A stretch of 29,307 bases of DNA from CAJCIY01 sp036379355 (GTDB lineage: Bacteria; Actinomycetota; Actinomycetes; Mycobacteriales; CAJCIY01): contig DASVGV010000159.1 of the NCBI GenBank assembly GCA_036379355.1, forward strand, positions 1 to 29,307, given 5' to 3'. The notes beneath the pieces are model-generated. The model did not search any database. It was not told the DNA's origin and saw only the letters and a list, made by a program, of their open reading frames with translations. Both the position numbers and the translations under genes were made by a program. Positions 1 through 6,918 of the stretch are shown here, piece by piece (the stretch's first letter is position 1; each line of letters begins with the position of its first letter).

Positions 1-1491
1 GAGACGGTCCTGTTCCTCCCGCTCGAGGAGCTCATCGCCGCGCACCTGCCGCAGCTGTTCCCCGGCATGGACGTCCAGGAGTGGCACCTGTTCCGGGTCA
101 CCCGCAACGCCGACGTCGAGATCGAGGAGGACGAGTCCGAGGACCTGCTGCAGGCGCTCGAGCGCGAGCTGGCACGACGACGCTTCGGGCCCGCCGTCCG
201 CCTCGAGGTCGCCGACGACATGGACGAGCACGTCCTGGACCTGCTCGTACGGGAGATCGAGGTCGGGGCCGGCGACGTGCGACGCGTTCCCGGCCTGATC
301 GACCTGACCGCCCTGTGGGCGGTCGTCGGCCTCGACCGGCCGGACCTCAAGAACGACCCGTACGTGCCCACCGCTCATCCGCGCCTCGCCGCGCAGGACA
401 CCGCCGGGGCCCCGAGCTTCTTCGCCGTGCTGCGCGAGGGCGACGTGCTGGTGCACCACCCGTACGACAGCTTCGCGACGTCGGTGCAGCGGTTCATCGA
501 GGAGGCGACGGTCGACCCGAACGTCCTGGCCATCAAGCAGACCCTCTACCGCACGTCGGGCGACTCGCCGCTGGTCGAAGCCCTGATCGACGCCGCCGAG
601 GCCGGCAAGCAGGTCGTGGTCCTGGTGGAGATCAAGGCCCGGTTCGACGAGGAGAACAACATCACCTGGGCCCGCGCCCTGGAGCGCGCCGGCTGCCACG
701 TGGTGTACGGCGTCATCGGCCTGAAGACCCACTGCAAGACCGCGCTCGTCGTCCGCCAGGAGCGCGGCCAGCTGCGGCGCTACGCCCACATCGGCACCGG
801 CAACTACAACGCCCAGACGGCCCGCATCTACGAGGATCTCGGTCTGCTGACGGCCGACCCGGACGTCGGCGCCGACCTCACGGACCTGTTCAACGTCCTG
901 ACCGGCTACAGCCACCAGACCGAGTACCGCTCGCTGCTGGTCGCGCCCCAGCAGCTGCGGACCGGCATCGTGGACCAGATCGAGGGTCAGGCCGCGCGGG
1001 CGCGGGCGGGCGAGCCGGCACGGATCGCGCTGAAGGTCAACAACCTCGTGGACGAGCAGATCGTCGACGCGCTCTATCGGGCGTCCCGGGCCGGTGTGCG
1101 GATCGACTGCGTGGTCCGGGGCATCTGCGCGCTACGGCCGGGAGTGGCGGGGCTGTCCTCGACCATCCGCGTGCGGTCGGTGCTGGGCCGCTATCTCGAG
1201 CACTCGCGGATCTTCGCGTTCGGCGACGGTGCGGATGCCGTCTACTGGATCGGCAGCGCGGACATGATGCACCGGAACCTCGACCGGCGCGTCGAGGTCC
1301 TCGTCCGGGTCCGGGACACCGCGCTGACCGCGCAGCTGCAGTCGGTGATCGACCTGGCAATGGACGACTCGACCCGGGCCTGGGACCTCGCGAGCGACGG
1401 CACATGGTCGCCGCACGGGGAGAGCGACATGCAGGCCGCACTCCAGGCGACGATGAGCGCCCGCAGCGCCGAGCGGACCGTGAGTGGCTGA
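1..1491 (+). CDS. ppk: Polyphosphate kinase 1, 3' part (5' end outside window)
   Basis: Makes inorganic polyphosphate from the terminal phosphate of ATP, reversibly. The reading frame is open from base 1, and the residues before the first ATG at 67 (ETVLFLPLEELIAAHL, then QLFPGM) are typical PPK1 sequence, so the gene begins upstream; 496 residues are visible of a family length near 700. The autophosphorylated histidine is in GLKTHCKTALVVR (His codon at 730-732). The second conserved histidine lies in RYAHIGTGNYN, and the HHPYDSF and EIKARFDEENN blocks are present. No frameshift is seen. The stop TGA overlaps the GTG of the next gene by 8 bases, so the two are probably cotranscribed and translationally coupled. 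The same ppk-mutT1 pair is found in mycobacteria. Confidence 0.97.
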   Translation, partial: ETVLFLPLEELIAAHLPQLFPGMDVQEWHLFRVTRNADVEIEEDESEDLLQALERELARRRFGPAVRLEVADDMDEHVLDLLVREIEVGAGDVRRVPGLIDLTALWAVVGLDRPDLKNDPYVPTAHPRLAAQDTAGAPSFFAVLREGDVLVHHPYDSFATSVQRFIEEATVDPNVLAIKQTLYRTSGDSPLVEALIDAAEAGKQVVVLVEIKARFDEENNITWARALERAGCHVVYGVIGLKTHCKTALVVRQERGQLRRYAHIGTGNYNAQTARIYEDLGLLTADPDVGADLTDLFNVLTGYSHQTEYRSLLVAPQQLRTGIVDQIEGQAARARAGEPARIALKVNNLVDEQIVDALYRASRAGVRIDCVVRGICALRPGVAGLSSTIRVRSVLGRYLEHSRIFAFGDGADAVYWIGSADMMHRNLDRRVEVLVRVRDTALTAQLQSVIDLAMDDSTRAWDLASDGTWSPHGESDMQAALQATMSARSAERTVSG

Positions 1492-2422
1492 CGAGACCAC
1501 GTCCGACGCGCTGGGCCGACCGGCGGCCGCGACCGTGCTCGCCGCCGGAACCGTGCTGTGGCGTCCGGGCCCTGGCGGACCCGAGGTGGCGCTGGTCCAC
1601 CGGCCGAAGTACGACGACTGGTCCCTGCCCAAGGGCAAGGTGGACCCGGGTGAGCATCTGGCCCAGACCGCGGTACGGGAGACAGCCGAGGAGACCGGGT
1701 TCCTGGGGGTTCTCGGCCGATTCCTCGGCGACGTGCGTTATGCCGTGCCCGGCGCCGACGGCCCGGTCCCGAAACTGGTGTCGTACTGGGCCATGGCCGC
1801 GCCGGACGGCCTGTTCGTCCCGTCGGCGGAGGTCGACGAGCTGCGCTGGTTGAGCCCCGAGACGTGCCTCGACGCGCTGTCGCGTCCGGCCGATCGCGGT
1901 CCCGTGCAGGCGCTGCTGGCGGCGCCCGTGAAGACCACGACCGTCCTGCTGATCCGCCACGGCCATGCCGGCACCCGCGCATCCTGGCCCGGACCGGACG
2001 ACCTTCGCCCGCTGAACGCCCTCGGCCGGCGGGAGGCTGCGGCCCTGGCCCGCGTGCTGCCGGCATTCGGTCCGGCCGCCGTGGCGTCGGCCGGTCCGGC
2101 GCGGTGCGTCCAGACCGTTGACCCGTTGGCCGCGGCGCTCGGCCTGACCGTCGAGTCGGCACCGGAGTTGTCCGAGGCCGCGTACGCCGCGGATCCCGAA
2201 GCCGCCGCCGGGAAGGTCCGGGCGCTCGCCGGCGCCGGCCGGCCGGTCGCCGTGTGCAGCCAGGGCGGGGTCATTCCCGGTCTGCTGCAGGCCCTCCGGG
2301 ACTCGCGGACCGGCGGGTCTCGGACAAGGTCGGCCCGGAAGGGCTCGACGTGGGTGCTGTCGTTCGCCGATGGTCGGCTCGCCGCCGCCGACTACTTGCC
2401 CGACGTCTTCCCGTCCGCCTGA
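1484..2422 (+). CDS. mutT1: MutT1-like Nudix hydrolase with C-terminal histidine-phosphatase domain
   Basis: A 312-residue two-domain protein. The N-terminal Nudix domain carries a complete Nudix box (G51, E57, then RETAEETG at 66-73). The C-terminal histidine-phosphatase (SixA/phosphoglycerate-mutase-like) domain begins with LLIRHGHAG around 156-164. Mycobacterial MutT1 has this same fusion and location and hydrolyses 8-oxo-(d)GTP and diadenosine polyphosphates; that function is transferred by homology. The usual second histidine of the phosphatase fold appears to be Q260 in VCSQGGVIPG, which may lower phosphatase activity or be normal for this subfamily. The GTG start overlaps the ppk stop and no better start is seen. 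The gene converges with hupB and ends 8 bases before a strong hairpin. Confidence 0.92.
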   Translation: MADETTSDALGRPAAATVLAAGTVLWRPGPGGPEVALVHRPKYDDWSLPKGKVDPGEHLAQTAVRETAEETGFLGVLGRFLGDVRYAVPGADGPVPKLVSYWAMAAPDGLFVPSAEVDELRWLSPETCLDALSRPADRGPVQALLAAPVKTTTVLLIRHGHAGTRASWPGPDDLRPLNALGRREAAALARVLPAFGPAAVASAGPARCVQTVDPLAAALGLTVESAPELSEAAYAADPEAAAGKVRALAGAGRPVAVCSQGGVIPGLLQALRDSRTGGSRTRSARKGSTWVLSFADGRLAAADYLPDVFPSA

Positions 2423-2430
2423 GCGGAAAG

Positions 2431-2468
2431 CAGCGGGGGGCCGGACCACACGGTCCGGCCCCCCGCTG
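2431..2468. terminator. Bidirectional hairpin between mutT1-like gene and hupB
   Basis: A perfect 17-bp inverted repeat (2431-2447 with 2452-2468, arms starting CAGCGGGGGG) around a 4-base loop ACAC lies between two convergent stop codons. No T-run follows on either strand, as is common in high-GC actinobacteria. It very likely ends transcription from both sides. Confidence 0.85.
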
Positions 2469-2478
2469 TGCACGTTGT

Positions 2479-3024
2479 CTAGCGCGAGCCCCGCTTGGCC
2501 GGGGCCTTGCGAGCAGTGGTCTTCTTCGCCGGCGCCTTGCGGGCCGTCGTCTTCTTCGCGGCCGCCTTGCGCACGGGCGCCTTGGTGGTCTTCTTCGCCG
2601 CGGCCTTGCGCGCCGGGGCCTTGCGGGCAGTGGTCTTCGTGGCAGCCGCCTTCTTCGCGGGCGCCTTCGCCGTCTTCTTGGCCGCGGCCTTCGTGGCCGG
2701 CGCCGCCTTCTTGGCCGGCGCGGGCGCGGGAGCGGCCTTGGCCATCTTCTTGGCTCCGGACACGTAGGCCTTGAAGTCCGCGCCTGGGCGGAACTTCGGC
2801 ACCGACGTCTTCTTGATCTTGACGACGGCCCCGGTCGCCGGGTTGCGGCCGGTGCGCGCCGCGCGGTTGGCCTTCTCGAAGACGCCAAAGCCCGTGATCG
2901 TGACCTTCTCGCCCCTGGCGACGGCACGGGTGATGGTGTCGACGACGTGTTCGACGGCGTTGCTGGCGGCGGACTTGCCGCCCAGCCTGCCACTGAGAGC
3001 GTCGATCAGCTCCGACTTGTTCAT
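2479..3024 (-). CDS. hupB: HU-family nucleoid protein with lysine/alanine-rich tail
   Basis: A histone-like DNA-binding protein of 181 residues that compacts the chromosome. Residues 1-90 form the HU fold, beginning MNKSELIDAL, with the DNA-binding arm region RTGRNPATG and the signature GFGVFEKANRAAR. From about residue 95 to the end the protein is a low-complexity tail of KKTTARKAPA and KKAAA-type repeats resembling histone H1, the actinobacterial HupB/HupS architecture. The start at 3024 is chosen over an in-frame ATG at 3069 because GGAGG sits 7 bases upstream and the HU fold begins exactly there. A promoter is predicted at 3075-3103. It is convergent with the mutT1-like gene. Confidence 0.96.
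   Translation of the reverse strand: MNKSELIDALSGRLGGKSAASNAVEHVVDTITRAVARGEKVTITGFGVFEKANRAARTGRNPATGAVVKIKKTSVPKFRPGADFKAYVSGAKKMAKAAPAPAPAKKAAPATKAAAKKTAKAPAKKAAATKTTARKAPARKAAAKKTTKAPVRKAAAKKTTARKAPAKKTTARKAPAKRGSR
2482..2740 (-). repeat. Imperfect tandem repeats encoding the HupB basic tail
   Basis: Imperfect short direct repeats (units related to GCCTTGCGGGC and GTCTTCTTCGC on the + strand) encode the repeated Ala-Pro-Ala-Lys-Lys type units of the HU tail. Such tracts are prone to expansion and contraction, so tail length may vary between strains. Confidence 0.75.
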
Positions 3025-3065
3025 GAGACCTCCGGTACGCCGACCCGGCCCTGTGCCGGACGTGA

Positions 3066-3134
3066 TCACGGCAAAAGGTAGGGAACGCCAGGCCGCATCA
3101 CAACACCTGTCTCGGCGTGTCGGCGTACGGACAT
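3066..3134 (-). CDS. Possible 22-residue small ORF downstream of leuD
   Basis: The reading frame MSVRRHAETGVVMRPGVPYL plus two residues is preceded by a very strong ribosome site, AGGAGGA, 7 bases before the ATG. It lies about 106 bases downstream of leuD on the same strand and overlaps the predicted hupB promoter, so it could only be translated from leuCD read-through or its own transcript. Third-position GC is only about 64%, well below neighbouring genes, which argues against a conserved gene. No family is recognised. The strong ribosome site is the main reason to list it. Confidence 0.22.
   Translation of the reverse strand: MSVRRHAETGVVMRPGVPYLLP
3075..3103 (-). promoter_or_regulatory. 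Predicted hupB promoter
   Basis: On the minus strand TTGTGA (3103-3098) and TACCTT (3080-3075) are spaced by 17 bases, close to the housekeeping sigma consensus with the TANNNT -10 usual in actinobacteria. Transcription would begin near 3068, giving a 5' leader of about 45 bases with the GGAGG ribosome site. Confidence 0.55.
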
Positions 3135-3240
3135 GAAGGATTCCTCCTGTGTCGTGGGGGATTCACGCGGCCCGGAGGGGCCGAATTCGACCGTGTCGTG
3201 ACCTCTTCCGGGCCGCAAAGCCCTTGCGCGGCAGGAAGAA

Positions 3241-3831
3241 TCAGGACGTTTCGACTCGCGGCAGCAACGACGAGCGGCGCTGCTCGAACGCGCGGATGGC
3301 GTCCTCGTGCTCGAGGGTGAGGGAGATGTCGTCCTGACCGAGCAGCAACCGCCGGCGGGCGGCGTCCTCCAGCGGGAACGGGTAGGACGTCCCGGCAGCG
3401 GTGAGCTGCCGGGCCTCGAGGTCGACGACGACGTCGGTGCCGGGCTCCGCCTCGACCAGCCCCATGAGCTCCTGCACGACCACATCGTCGAGCTGGACGG
3501 GCAGCAGGCCGCCCTTGAGCGCGTTGCCGCGGAAGATGTCCCCGAACCGCGCGGACACAACCACTCGGAACCCGGCGTCCTGAAGGGCCCAGACCGCGTG
3601 CTCGCGGCTCGACCCGATGCCGAAGTCGGGGCCGGCGAGCAGGATCGTCGCGCCCGCGTACTGCGGCTGGTCGAGGGTGAACTCCGGCCCCCGCCAGCCG
3701 GCGAACAGCCCGTCCTCGAAGCCCGTACGGCTGATGCGCTTGAGGAAGTCGCTCGGGATGATCTGGTCGGTGTCGATATTCGCCCGGCGCAGGGGAACGG
3801 CCGTACCGGTGTGCACGGTGAAGGCGTCCAT
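3241..3831 (-). CDS. leuD: 3-isopropylmalate dehydratase small subunit
   Basis: Small subunit of isopropylmalate isomerase, which together with LeuC converts 2-isopropylmalate to 3-isopropylmalate in leucine synthesis. The protein is 196 residues, the normal length. It begins MDAFTVHTGTAVPLRR and contains the family blocks ANIDTDQIIPSDFLK and GIGSSREHAVWAL. The start at 3831 is one base after the leuC stop, so the two are translationally coupled; the upstream frame reaching 3894 lies inside leuC. About 216 bases follow before hupB. Confidence 0.96.
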   Translation of the reverse strand: MDAFTVHTGTAVPLRRANIDTDQIIPSDFLKRISRTGFEDGLFAGWRGPEFTLDQPQYAGATILLAGPDFGIGSSREHAVWALQDAGFRVVVSARFGDIFRGNALKGGLLPVQLDDVVVQELMGLVEAEPGTDVVVDLEARQLTAAGTSYPFPLEDAARRRLLLGQDDISLTLEHEDAIRAFEQRRSSLLPRVETS

Positions 3832-3832
3832 G

Positions 3833-5269
3833 TCAGGCCTCCTGGAGGTCGGCGGGGGCGGCGAGGCGGCCAGTGACCGCGGTGGCCGCGGCAACCGCCG
3901 GGGACACGAGGTGGGTGCGGCCGCCCTTGCCCTGCCGTCCCTCGAAGTTGCGGTTGGACGTGGACGCGCAGCGTTCCCCCTCCGCGAGCACGTCCGGGTT
4001 CATGCCCAGGCACATCGAGCAGCCCGGCTCGCGCCACTGTGCCCCCGCGGCGGTGAAGACCGCGTCCAGGCCCTCGCTCTCGGCCTGCCGCTGCACGCCC
4101 TTGGACCCGGGCACGACCAGCATCCGCACCCCCCGCCGGACGCTCCGGCCCCGCAGCACGTCGGCGGCTGCGCGCAGGTCCTCGATCCGGCCGTTCGTGC
4201 ACGACCCGATGAACACCGCGTCCACCGCGATGTCCCGCAACGGCGTGCCGGGCGTCAAGGCCATGTACGACAGCGCCCGGACGGCCGCCTCCCGCTCGCC
4301 GTCCGGCAACGCCTCGGGATCGGGGACCACGGCGCCGAGCGGGAGCCCCTGGCCCGGGTTGGTTCCCCAGGTGACGTACGGCGTGAGGCCGGCCGCGTCC
4401 AGATGCACCTCCCGGTCGAACTCCGCTCCCTCGTCGGTGACCAGGGTCCGCCAGTGCTCGACCGCCGCGTCCCAGTCGGCCGGGGCGTACGGCCGCCCCC
4501 GCAGGTAGGCGAAGGTGGTCTCGTCGGGAGCGATCAACCCGGCCCGGGCGCCCGCCTCGATGCTCATGTTGCACACGGTCATGCGGCCGGCCATGTCCAG
4601 GTCTCGGACGGCCTGGCCTCGATACTCGATGACGTAGCCCTGGCCGCCGCCGGTTCCGATCTGCGCGATGATCGCGAGGACGAGGTCCTTCGCCGTGACC
4701 CCCGGCGGCAGGGCACCGTCGACGGTGACGGCCATCGTCTTCGGCTTCGTCTGCGGCAGGGTCTGGGTCGCGAGCACCTGCTCCACTTGGGACGTACCGA
4801 TGCCGAAGGCGATCGCTCCCAGCGCGCCGTGCGTCGAGGTGTGGCTGTCTCCGCAGACGATGGTCATGCCGGGCTGCGAGATGCCCAGCTGGGGGCCGAT
4901 CACGTGGACGATGCCCTGGCCGGCGTCGCCCATCGGGTGCAGCCGGATGCCGAACTCCGCGCAGTTGCGGCGCAGGGCGGCGACCTGCGCTCGGCTGGTC
5001 TCGTCGACGATCGCGTCGAGGCGCCCCGAGGCGGCGCTCGGGTCGGTGGGGATGTTGTGGTCCTCGGTCGCGAGCGTCAGGTCTGGGCGGCGGACGGCCC
5101 GACCGGCAAGGCGCAGCCCGTCGAAGGCCTGCGGGCTCGTGACCTCGTGGACGAGGTGCAGGTCGATGTAGATCAGGTCCGGCTCGCCGTCCGCGCGCTC
5201 GACGACGTGGGCATCCCAGATCTTCTCGGCCAGCGTCGCGGGTCGGGGGTGTGCGGCCATGGCTTGCAT
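3833..5269 (-). CDS. leuC: 3-isopropylmalate dehydratase large subunit
   Basis: Aconitase-family large subunit of isopropylmalate isomerase, 478 residues. The three cysteines that bind the [4Fe-4S] cluster are visible: C357 in GSCTNGR, and C417 and C420 in GCSMCLGMN. The substrate-binding region SNRNFEGRQG follows. Two starts are possible, ATG at 5269 or ATG at 5260. The second has a weak GTGAG nine bases upstream, while the first abuts GTGAG. The N-terminal TLAEKIWDAH is conserved in either case. The promoter region is shared with the divergent IclR-type regulator and contains a palindrome that overlaps the 5269 start. Confidence 0.96.
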   Translation of the reverse strand: MQAMAAHPRPATLAEKIWDAHVVERADGEPDLIYIDLHLVHEVTSPQAFDGLRLAGRAVRRPDLTLATEDHNIPTDPSAASGRLDAIVDETSRAQVAALRRNCAEFGIRLHPMGDAGQGIVHVIGPQLGISQPGMTIVCGDSHTSTHGALGAIAFGIGTSQVEQVLATQTLPQTKPKTMAVTVDGALPPGVTAKDLVLAIIAQIGTGGGQGYVIEYRGQAVRDLDMAGRMTVCNMSIEAGARAGLIAPDETTFAYLRGRPYAPADWDAAVEHWRTLVTDEGAEFDREVHLDAAGLTPYVTWGTNPGQGLPLGAVVPDPEALPDGEREAAVRALSYMALTPGTPLRDIAVDAVFIGSCTNGRIEDLRAAADVLRGRSVRRGVRMLVVPGSKGVQRQAESEGLDAVFTAAGAQWREPGCSMCLGMNPDVLAEGERCASTSNRNFEGRQGKGGRTHLVSPAVAAATAVTGRLAAPADLQEA

Positions 5270-5292
5270 CTCACATTCTGAGACAGCAGTAT
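5264..5292 (+). promoter_or_regulatory. Possible leaderless promoter of the IclR-type gene
   Basis: TTGCAT (5264-5269), a 17-base spacer and CAGTAT (5287-5292) are followed after six bases by the GTG at 5299. The spacing would place transcription start at the start codon, as in other genes of this window. The -10 match is weak. Confidence 0.35.
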
Positions 5293-5294
5293 CA
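5269..5294. promoter_or_regulatory. Predicted IclR-type operator between leuC and its divergent regulator
   Basis: Two overlapping palindromes fill the 29-base divergent intergenic space: TCTCA-CATTC-TGAGA (5269-5283, perfect arms) and TGAGAC-AGCA-GTATCA (5279-5294, 5 of 6 arm positions paired). The first has the same arms and spacing as a site upstream of ilvB at 28955-28969. Binding here would affect leuC and the regulator together, consistent with what is known of NdgR/AreB/LtbR regulators that control leuCD in actinobacteria. Confidence 0.6.
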
Positions 5295-5298
5295 ATCC

Positions 5299-5973
5299 GT
5301 GGACCACACTACTACCGGCGTCGGCGTCCTGGACAAGTCGGCGCGGATCCTGGCCGCGCTCGCGGAGGGGCCGGCGGCGCTGGGTGACCTGGTGACCCGC
5401 ACCGGACTGCCGCGCGCGACGGCGCACCGGCTGGCCGGGGCGCTGACGGCGCACCGGCTCGTCGCCTGCACGAACGGCAGGTACGAGCTCGGGCCGTGGC
5501 TGGCCGAGCTGGGCTCGACCGACCCGTTGCTCGCGCACGCCGAACCGGTGCTCGACGCGCTGCGGGCACAGACGGGGTGCAGCGCGCAGCTGTTCCGGCG
5601 CAGCGGATCCGAGCGGGTGTGCGTCGCGGCCAGCGACGTACCGGCCGGGCTGCGCGACACGGTGCCGGTGGGGGCGCGCCTGCCGATGACCGCGGGGTCG
5701 GCGGCGCAGGCGCTGCTCGCCGACAGCGGTGAGGTGCCGCCCGGTGCGGCCTTCGCCGCCTCGACGCTGGCGTCCGTACGCCGGCAGGGCTGGGCGCACT
5801 CGGTCGCCGAACGCGCGCCGGGGGTGGCGTCGGTGTCGGCGCCGGTACGGGGCGCGGACGGGACCATCGTCGCCGCCGTGTCCGTGAGCGGACCGGCCGC
5901 GCTGCTCGGCCGCTCCCCCGGCCGCCTGCACGGCGCCGCCGTCGCCGCCGCCGCCCGCCGCCTGTCCGCGTGA
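5299..5973 (+). CDS. IclR-family transcriptional regulator (NdgR/AreB/LtbR type)
   Basis: A 224-residue regulator with an N-terminal winged helix-turn-helix (GVGVLDKSARILAAL, then TGLPRATAHRLAGALTAHRLV, roughly residues 6-60) and a C-terminal IclR effector domain. The start is set at GTG 5299 because the protein then begins VDHTTTGVGVLDK, closely like Streptomyces NdgR, and because leuC starts upstream of it on the other strand; an in-frame ATG at 5251 would lie inside leuC. Divergent placement next to leuCD is the classic arrangement for regulators of leucine and other amino-acid genes. Likely targets within this window are leuCD and ilvBNC, inferred from a shared palindrome. The effector is not known from sequence. 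Confidence 0.9.
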   Translation: MDHTTTGVGVLDKSARILAALAEGPAALGDLVTRTGLPRATAHRLAGALTAHRLVACTNGRYELGPWLAELGSTDPLLAHAEPVLDALRAQTGCSAQLFRRSGSERVCVAASDVPAGLRDTVPVGARLPMTAGSAAQALLADSGEVPPGAAFAASTLASVRRQGWAHSVAERAPGVASVSAPVRGADGTIVAAVSVSGPAALLGRSPGRLHGAAVAAAARRLSA

Positions 5974-6032
5974 CACCGCGCGAACCGGCCACGGCGAGTC
6001 CGATAGGCTCCGTCAGGGCCCTCGGGCCCGAG

Positions 6033-6105
6033 GCCCCCATCGTCTAGCGGCCCAGGACACCGCCCTCTCACGGCGGCGGCACCGGTTCAAATCCGGTTGG
6101 GGGTA
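6033..6105 (+). tRNA. tRNA-Glu (anticodon CTC)
   Basis: A 73-base cloverleaf. The acceptor GCCCCCA pairs with TGGGGGT (one G-T pair) and the discriminator is A. The anticodon stem CCGCC/GGCGG encloses the loop CTCTCAC with anticodon CTC, and the T arm is ACCGG-TTCAAAT-CCGGT. CCA is not encoded. The last 19 bases are overlapped antisense by the end of the HNH gene. It is likely a substrate of GltX encoded nearby. Confidence 0.95.
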
Positions 6106-6743
6106 CCGGTTGCTGGATTGTGAGAGGGCACCCCAAGCGCGGTGGGCGTCGCCACGAGCTCCTCTTTCACGATCACGTCGGGCCAATACTCCAGCAGGAG
6201 CTCGACGGCTGCGACGAGCTTGTCGACGACACGTTGGCCGCGAGGCTGCCATCGTGACCAGAGTTCCAAGTTCGACGGGCGATTGTCCAGGCGGTCACCG
6301 TTCTTGTGATGTACCGACTCGTCCGACGTCAGGGGCCGACCGAGGTGTCTGGCCATGACGAGCCGGTGCTCGAACGCGCTCCGTGCCCCGCCGACGAGGT
6401 GGCGCTCGTGCGGCGGCACCGGGACCTTCCAGTAGCCGTGGCTGAGGCCGCCCGTCCCTGCGGGTGCCTTGATCGGACGATCCGGCTGCGGATCTCCGGT
6501 GCGCCGCGTTCGGTTGTAGTGGGCCTTGCACATGTCCCAGGACTCCGACAGGCGGTCGCAACCGTCCACCGCGCACCGTGCACCTTGCCGGCCGAGCGGC
6601 CGCCCGGCCTGGACGTCGCCGTGGCGCTGCCAGCGCTGGTAGTGCCCGTGGCACAAGCCCAACGATTCTGTCGGCTTCGTGCATCCGGGCAGGGTGCACG
6701 GCTCGGCCGGAGAGGTACGGCGGTGGGGTCGACGGCTGCGCAT
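6087..6743 (-). CDS. HNH endonuclease with two N-terminal zinc-finger-like motifs
   Basis: A 218-residue protein. The C-terminal half carries an HNH nuclease core, EHRLVMARHLGR followed by VHHKNGDRLDN and RPSNLEL (about residues 125-161), typical of phage and free-standing homing-type HNH enzymes that cut DNA. The N-terminal half has two copies of a CX4C-X9-CX2H motif (C16, C21, C31, H34 and C57, C62, C72, H75), probably zinc-binding and perhaps target-recognising. The gene sits between tRNA-Gln and tRNA-Glu, and its last codons are read from the complement of the tRNA-Glu 3' end. No integrase, terminase or intron is seen next to it. Its target and mobility are unknown. No ribosome site is evident before the ATG. 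Confidence 0.85.
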   Translation of the reverse strand: MRSRRPHRRTSPAEPCTLPGCTKPTESLGLCHGHYQRWQRHGDVQAGRPLGRQGARCAVDGCDRLSESWDMCKAHYNRTRRTGDPQPDRPIKAPAGTGGLSHGYWKVPVPPHERHLVGGARSAFEHRLVMARHLGRPLTSDESVHHKNGDRLDNRPSNLELWSRWQPRGQRVVDKLVAAVELLLEYWPDVIVKEELVATPTALGVPSHNPATGTPNRI

Positions 6744-6816
6744 GGCACGAGACTGCCAGGTGGGTCGGACGCGAGGTGGTCGATATCCACTGCGGGAGAA
6801 GAACTTTGGGAACTTG

Positions 6817-6888
6817 CTGGGGTACCTGGACTCGAACCAAGACTAGCTGAACCAGAATCAGCCGGGCTGCCAATTACCCCATACCCCA
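6817..6888 (-). tRNA. tRNA-Gln (anticodon CTG)
   Basis: A 72-base cloverleaf on the minus strand. The acceptor TGGGGTA pairs with TACCCCA and the discriminator is G. The anticodon stem GCTGA/TCAGC holds the loop TTCTGGT with anticodon CTG, and the T arm is CTTGG-TTCGAGT-CCAGG. CCA is not encoded. It starts 30 bases downstream of gltX on the same strand. Most actinobacteria lack GlnRS, so this tRNA is probably first charged with glutamate by GltX and then amidated by GatCAB. Confidence 0.95.
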
Positions 6889-6918
6889 TGGGTCCTGACC
6901 GTCGTACAGCCTACCAAA

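Noticed and set aside
2482..2740. Repeats at the hupB tail as a CRISPR or tandem non-coding repeat
   Set aside because: Repeats follow the codon frame of the lysine/alanine tail and lack spacers.
2271..2993. Arginine-rich frame overlapping hupB
   Set aside because: It is the shifted frame of the HupB tail repeats, without family support.
3168..3183. Six-bp hairpin CGGCCC/GGGCCG after leuD
   Set aside because: Too short and with no T-run; too common in this GC content to call a terminator.
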